Shown here: piece after piece, positions 43,108 to 51,767 of the stretch | How positions within the stretch are numbered: the stretch's first letter is position 1 | Layout of the letters: every line of letters starts with the position of its first letter | Source: Neptuniibacter halophilus | GTDB lineage: Bacteria; Pseudomonadota; Gammaproteobacteria; Pseudomonadales; Balneatricaceae | NCBI RefSeq assembly: GCF_030295765.1 | Contig: NZ_AP027292.1 | Coordinates: forward strand, 310,001 to 374,000 | Length of the DNA: 64,000 nt | Reading direction: 5' to 3' | The notes under the pieces: generated by a model | Databases searched by the model: none | Told to the model about the DNA's origin: nothing | What the model saw: the letters and a program-made list of their open reading frames with translations, nothing else | Made by a program: the position numbers and the translations under genes

Positions 43108-46100
43108 TCAGGCCTCTGCGATTGCAGTCCATTCGGCCGGATTACGCCATGTCTCCATCCAGCCTGCGATCTGATCAGCCGGCATCGGCCGGGCAATCGC
43201 ATAGCCCTGAGCGTATTCACAGCCCAGTTGCAGTAAGCGGACACCATGTGCGGTTGACTCAACCCCCTCGGCAATCACCTGCCGTCCGAAGGCACGCGCC
43301 AGACCCAGCACGCCTTCGATGATCGCCAGATCATCCGGATCTTCCAGCATATCGCGCACAAAGCTCTGATCAATTTTAAGCTCCGCCGCAGGCAGCCGTT
43401 TCAGATAGGTCAGCGAGGAGTAGCCGGTGCCGAAATCATCCAGCGAGAACTGTACCCCCATTGCACGGCACTCTTTCATGGTGCGGGATACTTTCTCAAT
43501 GTCTTTGAGGGCGCAGGTTTCGAGTATTTCCAGTTGCAGACAACCGGGCTCTAACTTAGGGTAAGCGCTCAGTTTCTGCCGCAGGCGTTGCATGAAACGC
43601 TCATCCTGAATTTCGATACTGCTGATGTTCACACTGACCCGCAAGTGCACACCCTGCTCACGCCAGTTCGCTAACTGGCTCAGCACCTGAGACAGCACCT
43701 GCTGGCCCAACTCTACACTCAGCGCGTGTTCTTCAATTAAGGGCAGAAACTCCGCCGGCGATAACAGCCCCCGTTGCGGGTGCTGCCAGCGCACCAGCGC
43801 CTCCATCCCGACCACTTCACCCGTGGCCAGACGAATCTTAGGCTGGTAGTAAACAACAAACTCTCCCTGCTCCAATCCCTGACGGATACTTTGCAGACTG
43901 GCATTCAGACCTTTGGCTGCACGGTCTTGCTCAGGATTGAAGAAGTGATAGCAGTTTTTGCCCTCAAGTTTGGCCTGATACATCGCCTGATCGGCCTGAC
44001 GCATTAACTGGTCCGCACTGATCTCCTCGTCCTGGGGGTAATAGGTCACCCCCAGACTGGCCGATACCTGAAGGCTGAGTTCACCGCTCTGTACCGGACG
44101 CGCCGCAGCCCGCAGCAAACGTTCCAGCAACGCAGAGGCATCAGCAACCTGCTTAAAACCGGTCAGCACGGCGACAAATTCATCGCCGCCCAGACGGGCA
44201 ATGGTATCGCATCTGCGCAGGCAGGCCTTCATTCGCCGGGCCACTTCGATCAGCAGCAGATCCCCCTGATCATGGCCGTAACAGTCGTTGATATCCTTGA
44301 ACCCGTCCAGATCCAGATAAGCAACCACCACCTGTTCCTGCTCACGGTCCGCCTGTATAAGGGCCTGACCGAGCCTGTCTGCCAACAAAATCCGGTTCGG
44401 CAGATCGGTAAGCGCATCATAGTGCGCCACATGTTCCAGGCGCTGCTCATTCATTTTGCTGTGGGTAATATCTGAGAACAAGGCCACATAGTTAGTCAGT
44501 TTCCCGGAGCGATCCCTTACCGCACTGATGGTCAGCAGTTCAGCATAGAACTGCCCGGATTTTTTCCGGTTCCAGATCTCACCATTCCAGTGATCATGGT
44601 TCTGCAGGTGTTGCCACATATCCTGATAAAACGCTTCACTCTGCATCCCCGAACGGAGAATCCGCGGATTCTGCCCCAGCACCTCTTCACGGCTGTAACC
44701 GGTCAGGTCGGTAAAGGTTTCGTTGACCTCAATAATCCGGGCATCAGCATCGGTGATCATGATCCCTTCACGGGCATGGGAGAAAACGCTCGCTGCCATT
44801 TTCAGCTCATGCTCCGCCGCCTTCCGGTCGCTGATTTCCGTGTGAGTTCCTGAGATTCTCTGTGGTTTTCCCTGCTGATCCAGCGCGGTAATCCGCCCCT
44901 TACTCTGAACCCAGATCCACTGCCCCTGCTTGTGCTTCATACGCATTTCGCATTGAAACGTCGCCTGTTTCCCCTGCAGATGCAGCTCCATCTCCCGCTC
45001 GACTTCAGGCAGATCATCCGGGTGCAACAGATTCGTAAAGCAGGCGTAGTTATGCGGTTTTAACTCATCGAGGGTATAGCCGAGCATCCCGGCCCATCGC
45101 TCGTTAAAATGACAACTGTCTTCCTGCAGGTTCCATTCCCAGGTACCTACCTGAGTGGCTTCGATAATATCCTGCAGACGCTGGCGAGCGTCCTGTACCG
45201 CATTTTCACGCAGGATCAGTTGGTGAGTTCGTTCTTCGACCCGCTGCTCCAGTTTCTGGTTACTGAGCTGTACCTCGCGCTCAGCAGCCTGCCAGCGTGC
45301 CCCGATCTGACGTACCAGCAAAATCGATGCGCCAATAATCAGCAGAATCAGCATTGCAGCAATCAGCGCAGTCTGTTCAACATTGGAAGCAAATTGCTCC
45401 GCCACCGCAGAAAAATTAGACACGACCCCCAGCGTCCAGCCACTCTGCAAGCGTACCAGCACCAGTAACTGCTCCCGGCCATAGGCCTCACTCAGCGCAC
45501 CAATGCGGTAGGCATAGCCCTGATCCAGTTCCTGCCAGGCATCGCGCTCGGTGACCAGTTGCCTGATATGTTCATTAGCCCCGGCAGAGAGTCCCGTTTT
45601 CACCACCTCGTTGCCCACACGGTCGAGCATAAAGTAGGTTTCACCCAGCCCCATGCGCCCCTGACTGCTGAACAGGGATGTCATCTGGTTGAGATACATC
45701 ACCCCCCCAAGGTGGGAGAGGATCTCACCTTGGGGATCGAGTATCGGAACATCAATCGCCACGGCCGGCACGCCGTCAGCCCCCACAAATGTATTCGACA
45801 GTACCGATTTCTTCATCGCCGTCGCCCGGCGGAAATATTCACGATGCGACAGGTTGTATGTTTTCAGCTCTTTCTGAACACGATAGGGATGCGAGAGGTA
45901 GTGATCACCGTTGGCAAAAAGGACAAACAGCACATTAAAACCGTGACTGTTATCCTCCAGCGTCCACTGCAGCGATATCCGGCGCCCCGGGTCCAGACTC
46001 TGGGGAATGCCGTTGAGTTTACGATCGACCAGTTGCCGATCCAGTGGCGGGGTAAATTCCGGTCGGTTGGCAATGTACTCCAGTCGTTCCCGGGCCTGAT

Positions 46101-46287
46101 CAAATTCACTATCCACCCAGCCCGCCAGTTGCCTCACCGAATGCAGTACATCCTGCTGCCAACGCTCCACCGCAGACTGTCGCAGACTGACATTCAGATA
46201 AGCGATCAGAATCAACAGGGCGACCACCCCGCCGACCAGCAGAACCAGGTTAATTTTTTTAAGCGGTGAGAGCGTCTTTAACGGCAT
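43108..46287 (-). CDS. Membrane GGDEF-EAL protein with Cache-like sensor and PAS domains
   Basis: This 1059-residue c-di-GMP protein has a membrane helix (about 11-31), a periplasmic region to about 300 with a Cache-like pattern (SHREYFRRA, GGVMYLNQM), a second helix (about 305-325), a coiled coil, two PAS/PAC units (about 370-620), and GGDEF and EAL domains. GGDEF is intact and preceded by the inhibitory RRCD site. EAL (MEALVRWQHP) and DDFGTGYSSL are intact. It is related in plan to the protein at 4278-7283 but not a recent copy. Periplasmic Cache domains bind small molecules such as organic acids or amino acids; the ligand is unknown. Confidence 0.94.
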   Translation of the reverse strand: MPLKTLSPLKKINLVLLVGGVVALLILIAYLNVSLRQSAVERWQQDVLHSVRQLAGWVDSEFDQARERLEYIANRPEFTPPLDRQLVDRKLNGIPQSLDPGRRISLQWTLEDNSHGFNVLFVLFANGDHYLSHPYRVQKELKTYNLSHREYFRRATAMKKSVLSNTFVGADGVPAVAIDVPILDPQGEILSHLGGVMYLNQMTSLFSSQGRMGLGETYFMLDRVGNEVVKTGLSAGANEHIRQLVTERDAWQELDQGYAYRIGALSEAYGREQLLVLVRLQSGWTLGVVSNFSAVAEQFASNVEQTALIAAMLILLIIGASILLVRQIGARWQAAEREVQLSNQKLEQRVEERTHQLILRENAVQDARQRLQDIIEATQVGTWEWNLQEDSCHFNERWAGMLGYTLDELKPHNYACFTNLLHPDDLPEVEREMELHLQGKQATFQCEMRMKHKQGQWIWVQSKGRITALDQQGKPQRISGTHTEISDRKAAEHELKMAASVFSHAREGIMITDADARIIEVNETFTDLTGYSREEVLGQNPRILRSGMQSEAFYQDMWQHLQNHDHWNGEIWNRKKSGQFYAELLTISAVRDRSGKLTNYVALFSDITHSKMNEQRLEHVAHYDALTDLPNRILLADRLGQALIQADREQEQVVVAYLDLDGFKDINDCYGHDQGDLLLIEVARRMKACLRRCDTIARLGGDEFVAVLTGFKQVADASALLERLLRAAARPVQSGELSLQVSASLGVTYYPQDEEISADQLMRQADQAMYQAKLEGKNCYHFFNPEQDRAAKGLNASLQSIRQGLEQGEFVVYYQPKIRLATGEVVGMEALVRWQHPQRGLLSPAEFLPLIEEHALSVELGQQVLSQVLSQLANWREQGVHLRVSVNISSIEIQDERFMQRLRQKLSAYPKLEPGCLQLEILETCALKDIEKVSRTMKECRAMGVQFSLDDFGTGYSSLTYLKRLPAAELKIDQSFVRDMLEDPDDLAIIEGVLGLARAFGRQVIAEGVESTAHGVRLLQLGCEYAQGYAIARPMPADQIAGWMETWRNPAEWTAIAEA

Positions 46288-46320
46288 ATACGACCTACAG
46301 GCGAAACTCCATTCAGGAAA

Positions 46321-46391
46321 CCGACGAACAACCCCTGTTCGTGCTCTGCATGCTCTGAAGCCTGTATAGGTAAGGCGCAGTTCGCAGATTC
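46321..46391. repeat. Intergenic repeat element, copy 2
   Basis: This segment upstream of the GGDEF-EAL gene resembles 26502-26578: GTGCTCTGCA, CTGAAGCCTG and TTCGCAGATTC line up. A small GAACA/TGTTC hairpin lies at its left end. Both copies are intergenic. Confidence 0.4.
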
Positions 46392-46450
46392 TTTAGTTAA
46401 TAGGTTTCCCTGCATAAATACCAGCATAAACTATAAGTATTTATTTTCAC

Positions 46451-47599
46451 TCAGACATAACGCTTTTTAGCTTCGGTAACTTTAACCAGATAATGCCGGC
46501 TTTCATTGGGCATTTTTTGCCGCAAACGCTGCCAGACCTGCTGCGGTGACTGGCGGTTGATGGCATTGATTGCCCGCGTCCGGTCGCCGGAAAAACTGCG
46601 CAACACATTACCTGCCCCACCATTGTAGGCAGCAATCACACAGTATTCCTTGCTTTGCGGATTCTGTATGTCAGCCAGATAGCGGCTCTGCAGGATATGC
46701 AGGTAGGCGCAGCCCATACGGATATTATTTTCGACATTAAACAGATAATCCCGCGAAGGCGTCCCCTCACGACCGTGGATCAGGGCATGCGCATCCCGTC
46801 CGGCGGTGGTCGGAACGATCTGCATAAGCCCGTAAGCCGGCACCCAACTGACCGCATAGGGGTTAAAATGACTCTCAGTTTCAATGATTGCATAGACCAG
46901 TGAGGGGTTCAGCCGATACTGACGTGCGTATTTCTCGACGTACTGCGCATAACGGTAGCGCCGCTTGAGCCGATGATCAGAAACCAGCGGAAACTCTACA
47001 TAATACTCCGTTCCCTGCTGACCATCCGGCAGGTTGATCTGGCGCTGCTGCAGCGCAGTATTAAGCAGATGATCAGCAAAACGACCACTGCGCCATGACC
47101 AGCGCAAGGGTTGCCCCTCCTGATCCAGTACCTGTCGGAAGAGGAAAGGTTCCGCACCGAGTTGCACCGCCTGATCTGAAAACAGATCAATATTCACCGG
47201 ATCTTCGGGTGACAACAGCGTAACGATAATGGCTTCGCGCAGTTTCTCACGCTGCAGGCTCTCAACCCGGACCCGCCCGGTTTCGAAATCCACCACCCCC
47301 CGGCTGATATAGTGCTCACTGTATTTCACGTAGGTTGTTGCCGTGGGCCTGCGTGCGTTCTCTTCACCCCAGACTCCGGTGATCTGCCGGACAAAACCGC
47401 TCACCCGCTCAACATCATTGACCAGCGATTGCGGATTAGTGACCCAACCCGTCGCGCGGCTTTTCAGCCGGGAGCCCACCGCCCCCTCAAGGCTGTTCCC
47501 CCGGGCCACGCTCTCAGCAATACGAAACGCATCATGGGTGGTGCAGCCTGCCGCTCCCAGCGGTAAAAGGCCAATCAGAAAGCGTCGCCGGTTCAGCAT
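46451..47599 (-). CDS. MltC-like lytic transglycosylase lipoprotein with twin-arginine signal
   Basis: The 382-residue protein resembles MltC: an N-terminal DUF3393-like region (about 35-215) followed by an SLT domain (about 230-375). The catalytic Glu is in YAIIETESHFNPYAVS, with AYGLMQIVPTTAG and YNGGAGNVLRSF further on. It cleaves peptidoglycan glycan strands to 1,6-anhydro ends at the outer membrane. The signal MLNRRRFLIGLLPLGAAGC has a lipobox cysteine at residue 19 and a twin-arginine motif (NRRRFL), unusual for MltC. The ATG at 47599 is chosen over a GTG at 47605. It ends 42 bases short of the response-regulator gene. Confidence 0.88.
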   Translation of the reverse strand: MLNRRRFLIGLLPLGAAGCTTHDAFRIAESVARGNSLEGAVGSRLKSRATGWVTNPQSLVNDVERVSGFVRQITGVWGEENARRPTATTYVKYSEHYISRGVVDFETGRVRVESLQREKLREAIIVTLLSPEDPVNIDLFSDQAVQLGAEPFLFRQVLDQEGQPLRWSWRSGRFADHLLNTALQQRQINLPDGQQGTEYYVEFPLVSDHRLKRRYRYAQYVEKYARQYRLNPSLVYAIIETESHFNPYAVSWVPAYGLMQIVPTTAGRDAHALIHGREGTPSRDYLFNVENNIRMGCAYLHILQSRYLADIQNPQSKEYCVIAAYNGGAGNVLRSFSGDRTRAINAINRQSPQQVWQRLRQKMPNESRHYLVKVTEAKKRYV

Positions 47600-47641
47600 C
47601 CACACCCCGTCAGCTCCGCAACAGACCCGACCTGAATCAGA

Positions 47642-48337
47642 TCAGCGTTTGCAATAGCGCCGTTCCGGTCGCCCCACACTGCCATAATTAACCTCAGTTC
47701 CCAGTTCATCGGTACTTACCAGATACTCCAGATAACGCCGCGCGGTGGTTCGGCTGGCACCGATCCGCTCACCTACCGCCTCTGCACTCAACGCGCCTGA
47801 TTCCGTCAGAACAACCTGCCGCACTTTATCCAGCGTCAGTGCATCTACACCTTTCGGCAAGCGCTGATCCGTCACAGGCTGAACCGGCTGCGTCTGCCCT
47901 GAAGAACGGGGCAACAGGGTATCCACATCACTCTGTGCCAGCGACTCCATCGCGCGTAGTTTCTGCAGGTGAGACTGATAGTTTTCCAGCGTCTCACGTA
48001 AGCGATCAAACACCAGCGGCTTAAGAATATAATCAAACACCCCGCCATGCAGCGCCTCGCGAAGGGTATCGACCTCTTTTGCCGCCGTAATCAGTATGAC
48101 ATCCACACGACGGCTGCCGGAACGGATCTTACGCAACAGATCCAGACCGGTGCCGGTTGGGAACTGAATATCCAGAAGCAGAAGCTCAGGTTGCATGATA
48201 TCGACCAGATCCTCAGCATCCTGAAGACCATGCGCCACGCCCACCAGCTCAAAACCATCTATACGCTCAAGAAAGCGCTTTTGAATCTCGGCGATCTGCT
48301 GATCGTCCTCGGCAATAACTACCCGTACTTTACTCAT
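47642..48337 (-). CDS. Response regulator, CitB/DcuR type
   Basis: The 231-residue regulator has a receiver domain (VIAEDDQQIAE, LLLLDIQFPTGTG with phospho-Asp, LKPLVFDRL) and a C-terminal winged helix-turn-helix (about 165-225, LSAEAVGERIGASRTTARRYLEYL) as in CitB and DcuR. Together with the kinase gene 24 bases upstream it forms a two-component pair that controls uptake of carboxylates. The divergent tctCBA genes are the obvious target; the 180-base AT-rich gap between them should hold its sites. Which acid is sensed is not visible. Confidence 0.93.
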   Translation of the reverse strand: MSKVRVVIAEDDQQIAEIQKRFLERIDGFELVGVAHGLQDAEDLVDIMQPELLLLDIQFPTGTGLDLLRKIRSGSRRVDVILITAAKEVDTLREALHGGVFDYILKPLVFDRLRETLENYQSHLQKLRAMESLAQSDVDTLLPRSSGQTQPVQPVTDQRLPKGVDALTLDKVRQVVLTESGALSAEAVGERIGASRTTARRYLEYLVSTDELGTEVNYGSVGRPERRYCKR

Positions 48338-48361
48338 CTTTTTATACTTATCTTGTGAGTC

Positions 48362-49963
48362 TTATTTTGGTATGTAAACAATAAACCGGCTGCCGTGAGG
48401 CTCCACCGGCTCCCAGGTCACAGTGCCTCCCAGGCTGTCCAGTAAACTTTTCACCAGATGCAGGCCATAGCCATGCCCCTCGTTTTGTTTACTGCTGAAA
48501 CCTTTGTCGAAAATCCGTTCCTGTGCTTCTTCACTGATTCCCGGGCCCTGATCTTCGATCTCAAAAATCAGGTCATTCCCCAGATCCGTCATACTCAGTG
48601 ATATTTCACCGCCGGCACCGGCCTGACGCCAGGTGGCCTCCAGTGCATTATCGATCAGGTTGCCGATAATACTGACCAGATGCTCTCGGGGCAGGCATTC
48701 CGGAATCTCTGTCATATGACTCTCCGGATCGATACTCAGCCGGAGCCCCATCTCCCGCGCCCGATTATATTTACCCAGCAGACAGCCCGCCAGAATCGGG
48801 TCGGGTACCGCGTCCATCAGCAACCGGATAAGATCCTGATGACTGCGCGATTCCTGCCCGATCAGCGCCAGTGCCTCTTCAGTGGCGCCAATCTGAATCA
48901 GTCCGGCAATGGTGTGCAGTTTATTCGAGTATTCATGGGACTGACTGCGCAGCGTATCGGCATACTGCTGAATCCGGGTCAGTTTTTTACTCACCATGGC
49001 CAGCTCATCTTTGCGCCGGAAACTGGAGACCACACCGGTAATCGTATCTCCCTGCTTCAGGGGCAGGCGGTTGGCGATAATACTACTGCCATGTCGCCAG
49101 ACCTCCTCGTCATACTGAGGTTCTCCGGTACGCAGCACCTCCAGCATCGAACTATCCGGCAGCACATCGCCAATATAACGCCCGGACAATTCTATCCCTT
49201 CCGGCAGGCCGAGGGTTTCCACAGCCGTACGGTTAAAGGTTGTGATCAGGCCATCACTGTTGATCGCAATAATCCCTTCCCGCACCGATTCCAGCGTAGC
49301 CTTCTGTTCATCAAACAGCCGGGCAATCTGTTCTGGCTCCAGACCGAAGATCGCTCGCTTGAAGTGATTGGCAAACCAGACCGCAATCAAGGCGCTAAGC
49401 AGGAATGACGCCGAGATAACACCGATCAGGGTAAACCGGTAACGACGGATGATCTGTTCAACCTGATCCAGATGATACCCGACAGACACCAGCCCGATAA
49501 TCGCACCGGTTTCGGTTGAAAAGATCGGCGCCTTGCCCCGCATCGACCAGCCCATACTGCCTTGCGCCTTAGACAGATAACCCTGCCCCTCAACCAGCGC
49601 CGGAGCATTGTCATCGCCTTCATCGTCAGACATCGAATGACCAATTTTCTCTGGCCGCGGGTGGGCTAACCGGATCCCTTCGCGGTCGCCAATCACCACA
49701 AACCGGGCTTGCGTCTCCCGCGCTAATGTGAGACTGAGTGGCTGCAGATAGTCACTGTTACGATGTTCAACCGCCGTAATAACCTGGGGGGTTGCGGCTA
49801 TGGTTTTAGCCACATCCAGCGCCCGCTGGCCGATCTGTTCATCCAGCGACTGTTGCAGGGAGTGGACAGCAAAAAAACCGATAAACCCGGTCTGCACCAG
49901 TGCCATCAGGCCCAGAATCAGAATCATCCGGCTTTTCAGTTTCAGGTGAGGAAGTCGTTTCAT
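48362..49963 (-). CDS. Sensor histidine kinase, CitA/DcuS type
   Basis: The 533-residue kinase has a membrane helix (about 12-33), a periplasmic sCache/PASp sensor (about 40-170), a second helix (about 175-197), a cytoplasmic PAS domain (about 215-320), and a kinase core in which the phospho-His lies in SQSHEYSNKLHTIAGL, the hallmark of the CitA/DcuS family. The ATPase boxes are NLIDNALEA, DQGPGI and GHGYGLHLVK. Family members sense di- and tricarboxylates in the periplasm. It is divergent from tctC, so it probably senses the acid that TctCBA carries. Confidence 0.94.
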   Translation of the reverse strand: MKRLPHLKLKSRMILILGLMALVQTGFIGFFAVHSLQQSLDEQIGQRALDVAKTIAATPQVITAVEHRNSDYLQPLSLTLARETQARFVVIGDREGIRLAHPRPEKIGHSMSDDEGDDNAPALVEGQGYLSKAQGSMGWSMRGKAPIFSTETGAIIGLVSVGYHLDQVEQIIRRYRFTLIGVISASFLLSALIAVWFANHFKRAIFGLEPEQIARLFDEQKATLESVREGIIAINSDGLITTFNRTAVETLGLPEGIELSGRYIGDVLPDSSMLEVLRTGEPQYDEEVWRHGSSIIANRLPLKQGDTITGVVSSFRRKDELAMVSKKLTRIQQYADTLRSQSHEYSNKLHTIAGLIQIGATEEALALIGQESRSHQDLIRLLMDAVPDPILAGCLLGKYNRAREMGLRLSIDPESHMTEIPECLPREHLVSIIGNLIDNALEATWRQAGAGGEISLSMTDLGNDLIFEIEDQGPGISEEAQERIFDKGFSSKQNEGHGYGLHLVKSLLDSLGGTVTWEPVEPHGSRFIVYIPK

Positions 49964-50143
49964 AAGCGGATCAGTCGTCTATACACCTCTTGATAGTAGC
50001 GCAGCTCTCTGATATCTGGCCCGTGAACAATATAAACAAAATGCACTTTATGTTTTAAAAACTCTTTAAATTCATAAGCTTCATTTCAAAACAGTAACAA
50101 TCTAATTTGCAGACATCAAAACAATAACGATTGAGGTGACACG

Positions 50144-51127
50144 ATGTTCTGCAAACCAAACAGCAAAAAAGGTCTGGCAGCCGCTCTGCTCAGTACCTGT
50201 ATCGCAGCCGGTGCTTCGTTCAATGCCCAGGCACTTGAAGAGGTCCACTTTCTGATTCCCGGCGGCGCTGGCGGCGGCTGGGATTCTACAGCCCGTGGCA
50301 CCGGCGAAGCCCTGTCTAAATCCGGACTGGTCGAGACCATCTCCTACGAAAACATGTCCGGTGGCGGCGGCGGTAAAGCGATCGCGCACCTGATTGAGAC
50401 GGCCGATCAGAAAAGCGACACCCTGATGGTGAACTCAACCCCGATTGTGATCCGCTCCCTATCTAAAGTATTTCCGCAATCATTCCGCGATCTGACGCCG
50501 GTCGCCGCTACCATCGGTGATTACGGCGCATTTGTGGTCAAGAAAGACTCCAAATACCAGAGCTTTACTGAAGTGGTCGCCGATTATCAGGCGAACCCTC
50601 GCGCCATCAAAATTGCCGGCGGTTCAGCCCGAGGCAGCATGGATCATCTGGTTGCAGCGATGGCATTCAAAGCCGCCGGTGGCGATGCCCGTCAGGTACG
50701 TTATGTAGCATACGATGCCGGCGGTAAAGCGATGGCTGGCCTGCTCTCCGGCGAGACCCAATTGCTCTCTACTGGTTTTTCTGAAGCGCTGGCACTGGCA
50801 GAAGCCGGTGAAGTCCGGATTCTGGTAATGACCGGCGCTGAGCGTAATGAAGCCGCGCCTGAAGTTCCTACTCTGCAGGAGCTTGGCTACGATGCGACTT
50901 TCGTCAACTGGCGTGGTTTCTTTGCTGCACCGGGCATCTCCGAAGCTGAAAAAGCCGAGTATGTCAGCGTCCTGAAACAGATGTACGACACCGAAGCCTG
51001 GGAAGAGGTCCGTTCACGTAACGGCTGGACCGAGATTTTCAAACCGGGTCAGGAGTTTGTTGCATTCCTCGAACAGCAGGAGAAAGAAGTCGGCGCACTG
51101 ATGCGTGAGCTGGGCTTCCTGCGCTGA
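50144..51127 (+). CDS. tctC: Tripartite tricarboxylate transporter substrate-binding protein TctC
   Basis: The 327-residue periplasmic protein has a signal peptide (AAALLSTCIAAGASFNAQA, cleaved about residue 30) and a Bug/TctC fold: VHFLIPGGAGGGWDSTARGTGEAL at the mature start, YENMSGGGGGKAIAHL, and MTGAERNEAAPEVPTLQELGYD near the end, all motifs of this family. It captures a carboxylate such as citrate and delivers it to TctAB. GAGGTGAC precedes the ATG. A hairpin terminator at 51208-51244 after the gene probably keeps the binding protein in excess over the membrane parts. Confidence 0.95.
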   Translation: MFCKPNSKKGLAAALLSTCIAAGASFNAQALEEVHFLIPGGAGGGWDSTARGTGEALSKSGLVETISYENMSGGGGGKAIAHLIETADQKSDTLMVNSTPIVIRSLSKVFPQSFRDLTPVAATIGDYGAFVVKKDSKYQSFTEVVADYQANPRAIKIAGGSARGSMDHLVAAMAFKAAGGDARQVRYVAYDAGGKAMAGLLSGETQLLSTGFSEALALAEAGEVRILVMTGAERNEAAPEVPTLQELGYDATFVNWRGFFAAPGISEAEKAEYVSVLKQMYDTEAWEEVRSRNGWTEIFKPGQEFVAFLEQQEKEVGALMRELGFLR

Positions 51128-51207
51128 TTATTGACTGATATCTGGCCGGTAGATTACCGGCCCCTGTTAAATGTGCTCCCGGCCCCTGTTTGCCGGAACC
51201 TCTCTTA

Positions 51208-51244
51208 CCGGGGCCTGGCTCTGTCGACGGGCCCCGGATTTTTT
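51208..51244 (+). terminator. Attenuating terminator between tctC and tctB
   Basis: CCGGGGCC (51208-51215) pairs with GGCCCCGG (51230-51237), followed by A and six T residues. It lies inside the tct operon, so some polymerases should stop after tctC. Confidence 0.8.
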
Positions 51245-51289
51245 AACCAGACAGACTGATGGTGCCCTTGCACCATTGAGGGAGGCTCC

Positions 51290-51763
51290 ATGTTCCTGAG
51301 TAAAGACCATATCGGCGGTCTAGTATTTCTTGCCCTGTCGGTGGCCTATGGCTACTACGCCGGTCAGATCCCCCTGCTGCCGGGCGATGAGTTTGAACCG
51401 TTCCACGCCCAGACCGTACCTAACGCTCTGGCCCTGTTCGGCACCCTGCTGTCCATCGCACTGCTGGTCACCGCCGACCGCACCGGCGAGCACAAGCTTA
51501 AGCTCAAAGGCTACGATTTCGCGCTGGTAGCCAAACTCCTGCTACTGGTCATCCTGTTTGCCCTGGCGCTGGAATGGATCGGTTTCCTGCTGGCAACCTG
51601 TGTCTTCCTGATCGGCGGCTACTGGTTGCTCGGCGAACGCAGACCCCGCACTCTGCTGCTGGCGTCAGTACCTTTTGCGGCCGGCATCTGGTTTGTTCTG
51701 ACCCAGTTGCTGGATATCTATCTGGCACCGGGCCAGTTATTCACACACCTTTTTGGAGGCTGA
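51290..51763 (+). CDS. tctB: TctB small membrane subunit
   Basis: The 157-residue protein has about four membrane helices (around residues 8-24, 45-60, 75-110 and 120-150) and the pattern of TctB, the small permease subunit of tripartite tricarboxylate transporters: GLVFLALSVAYGYYAGQIPL at the start and a FLIGGYWLLGERRPRTLLL segment. It works with TctA in the inner membrane. GGGAGGCTCC precedes the ATG. The tctA start codon follows four bases after the stop. Confidence 0.9.
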   Translation: MFLSKDHIGGLVFLALSVAYGYYAGQIPLLPGDEFEPFHAQTVPNALALFGTLLSIALLVTADRTGEHKLKLKGYDFALVAKLLLLVILFALALEWIGFLLATCVFLIGGYWLLGERRPRTLLLASVPFAAGIWFVLTQLLDIYLAPGQLFTHLFGG

Positions 51764-51767
51764 TCCG

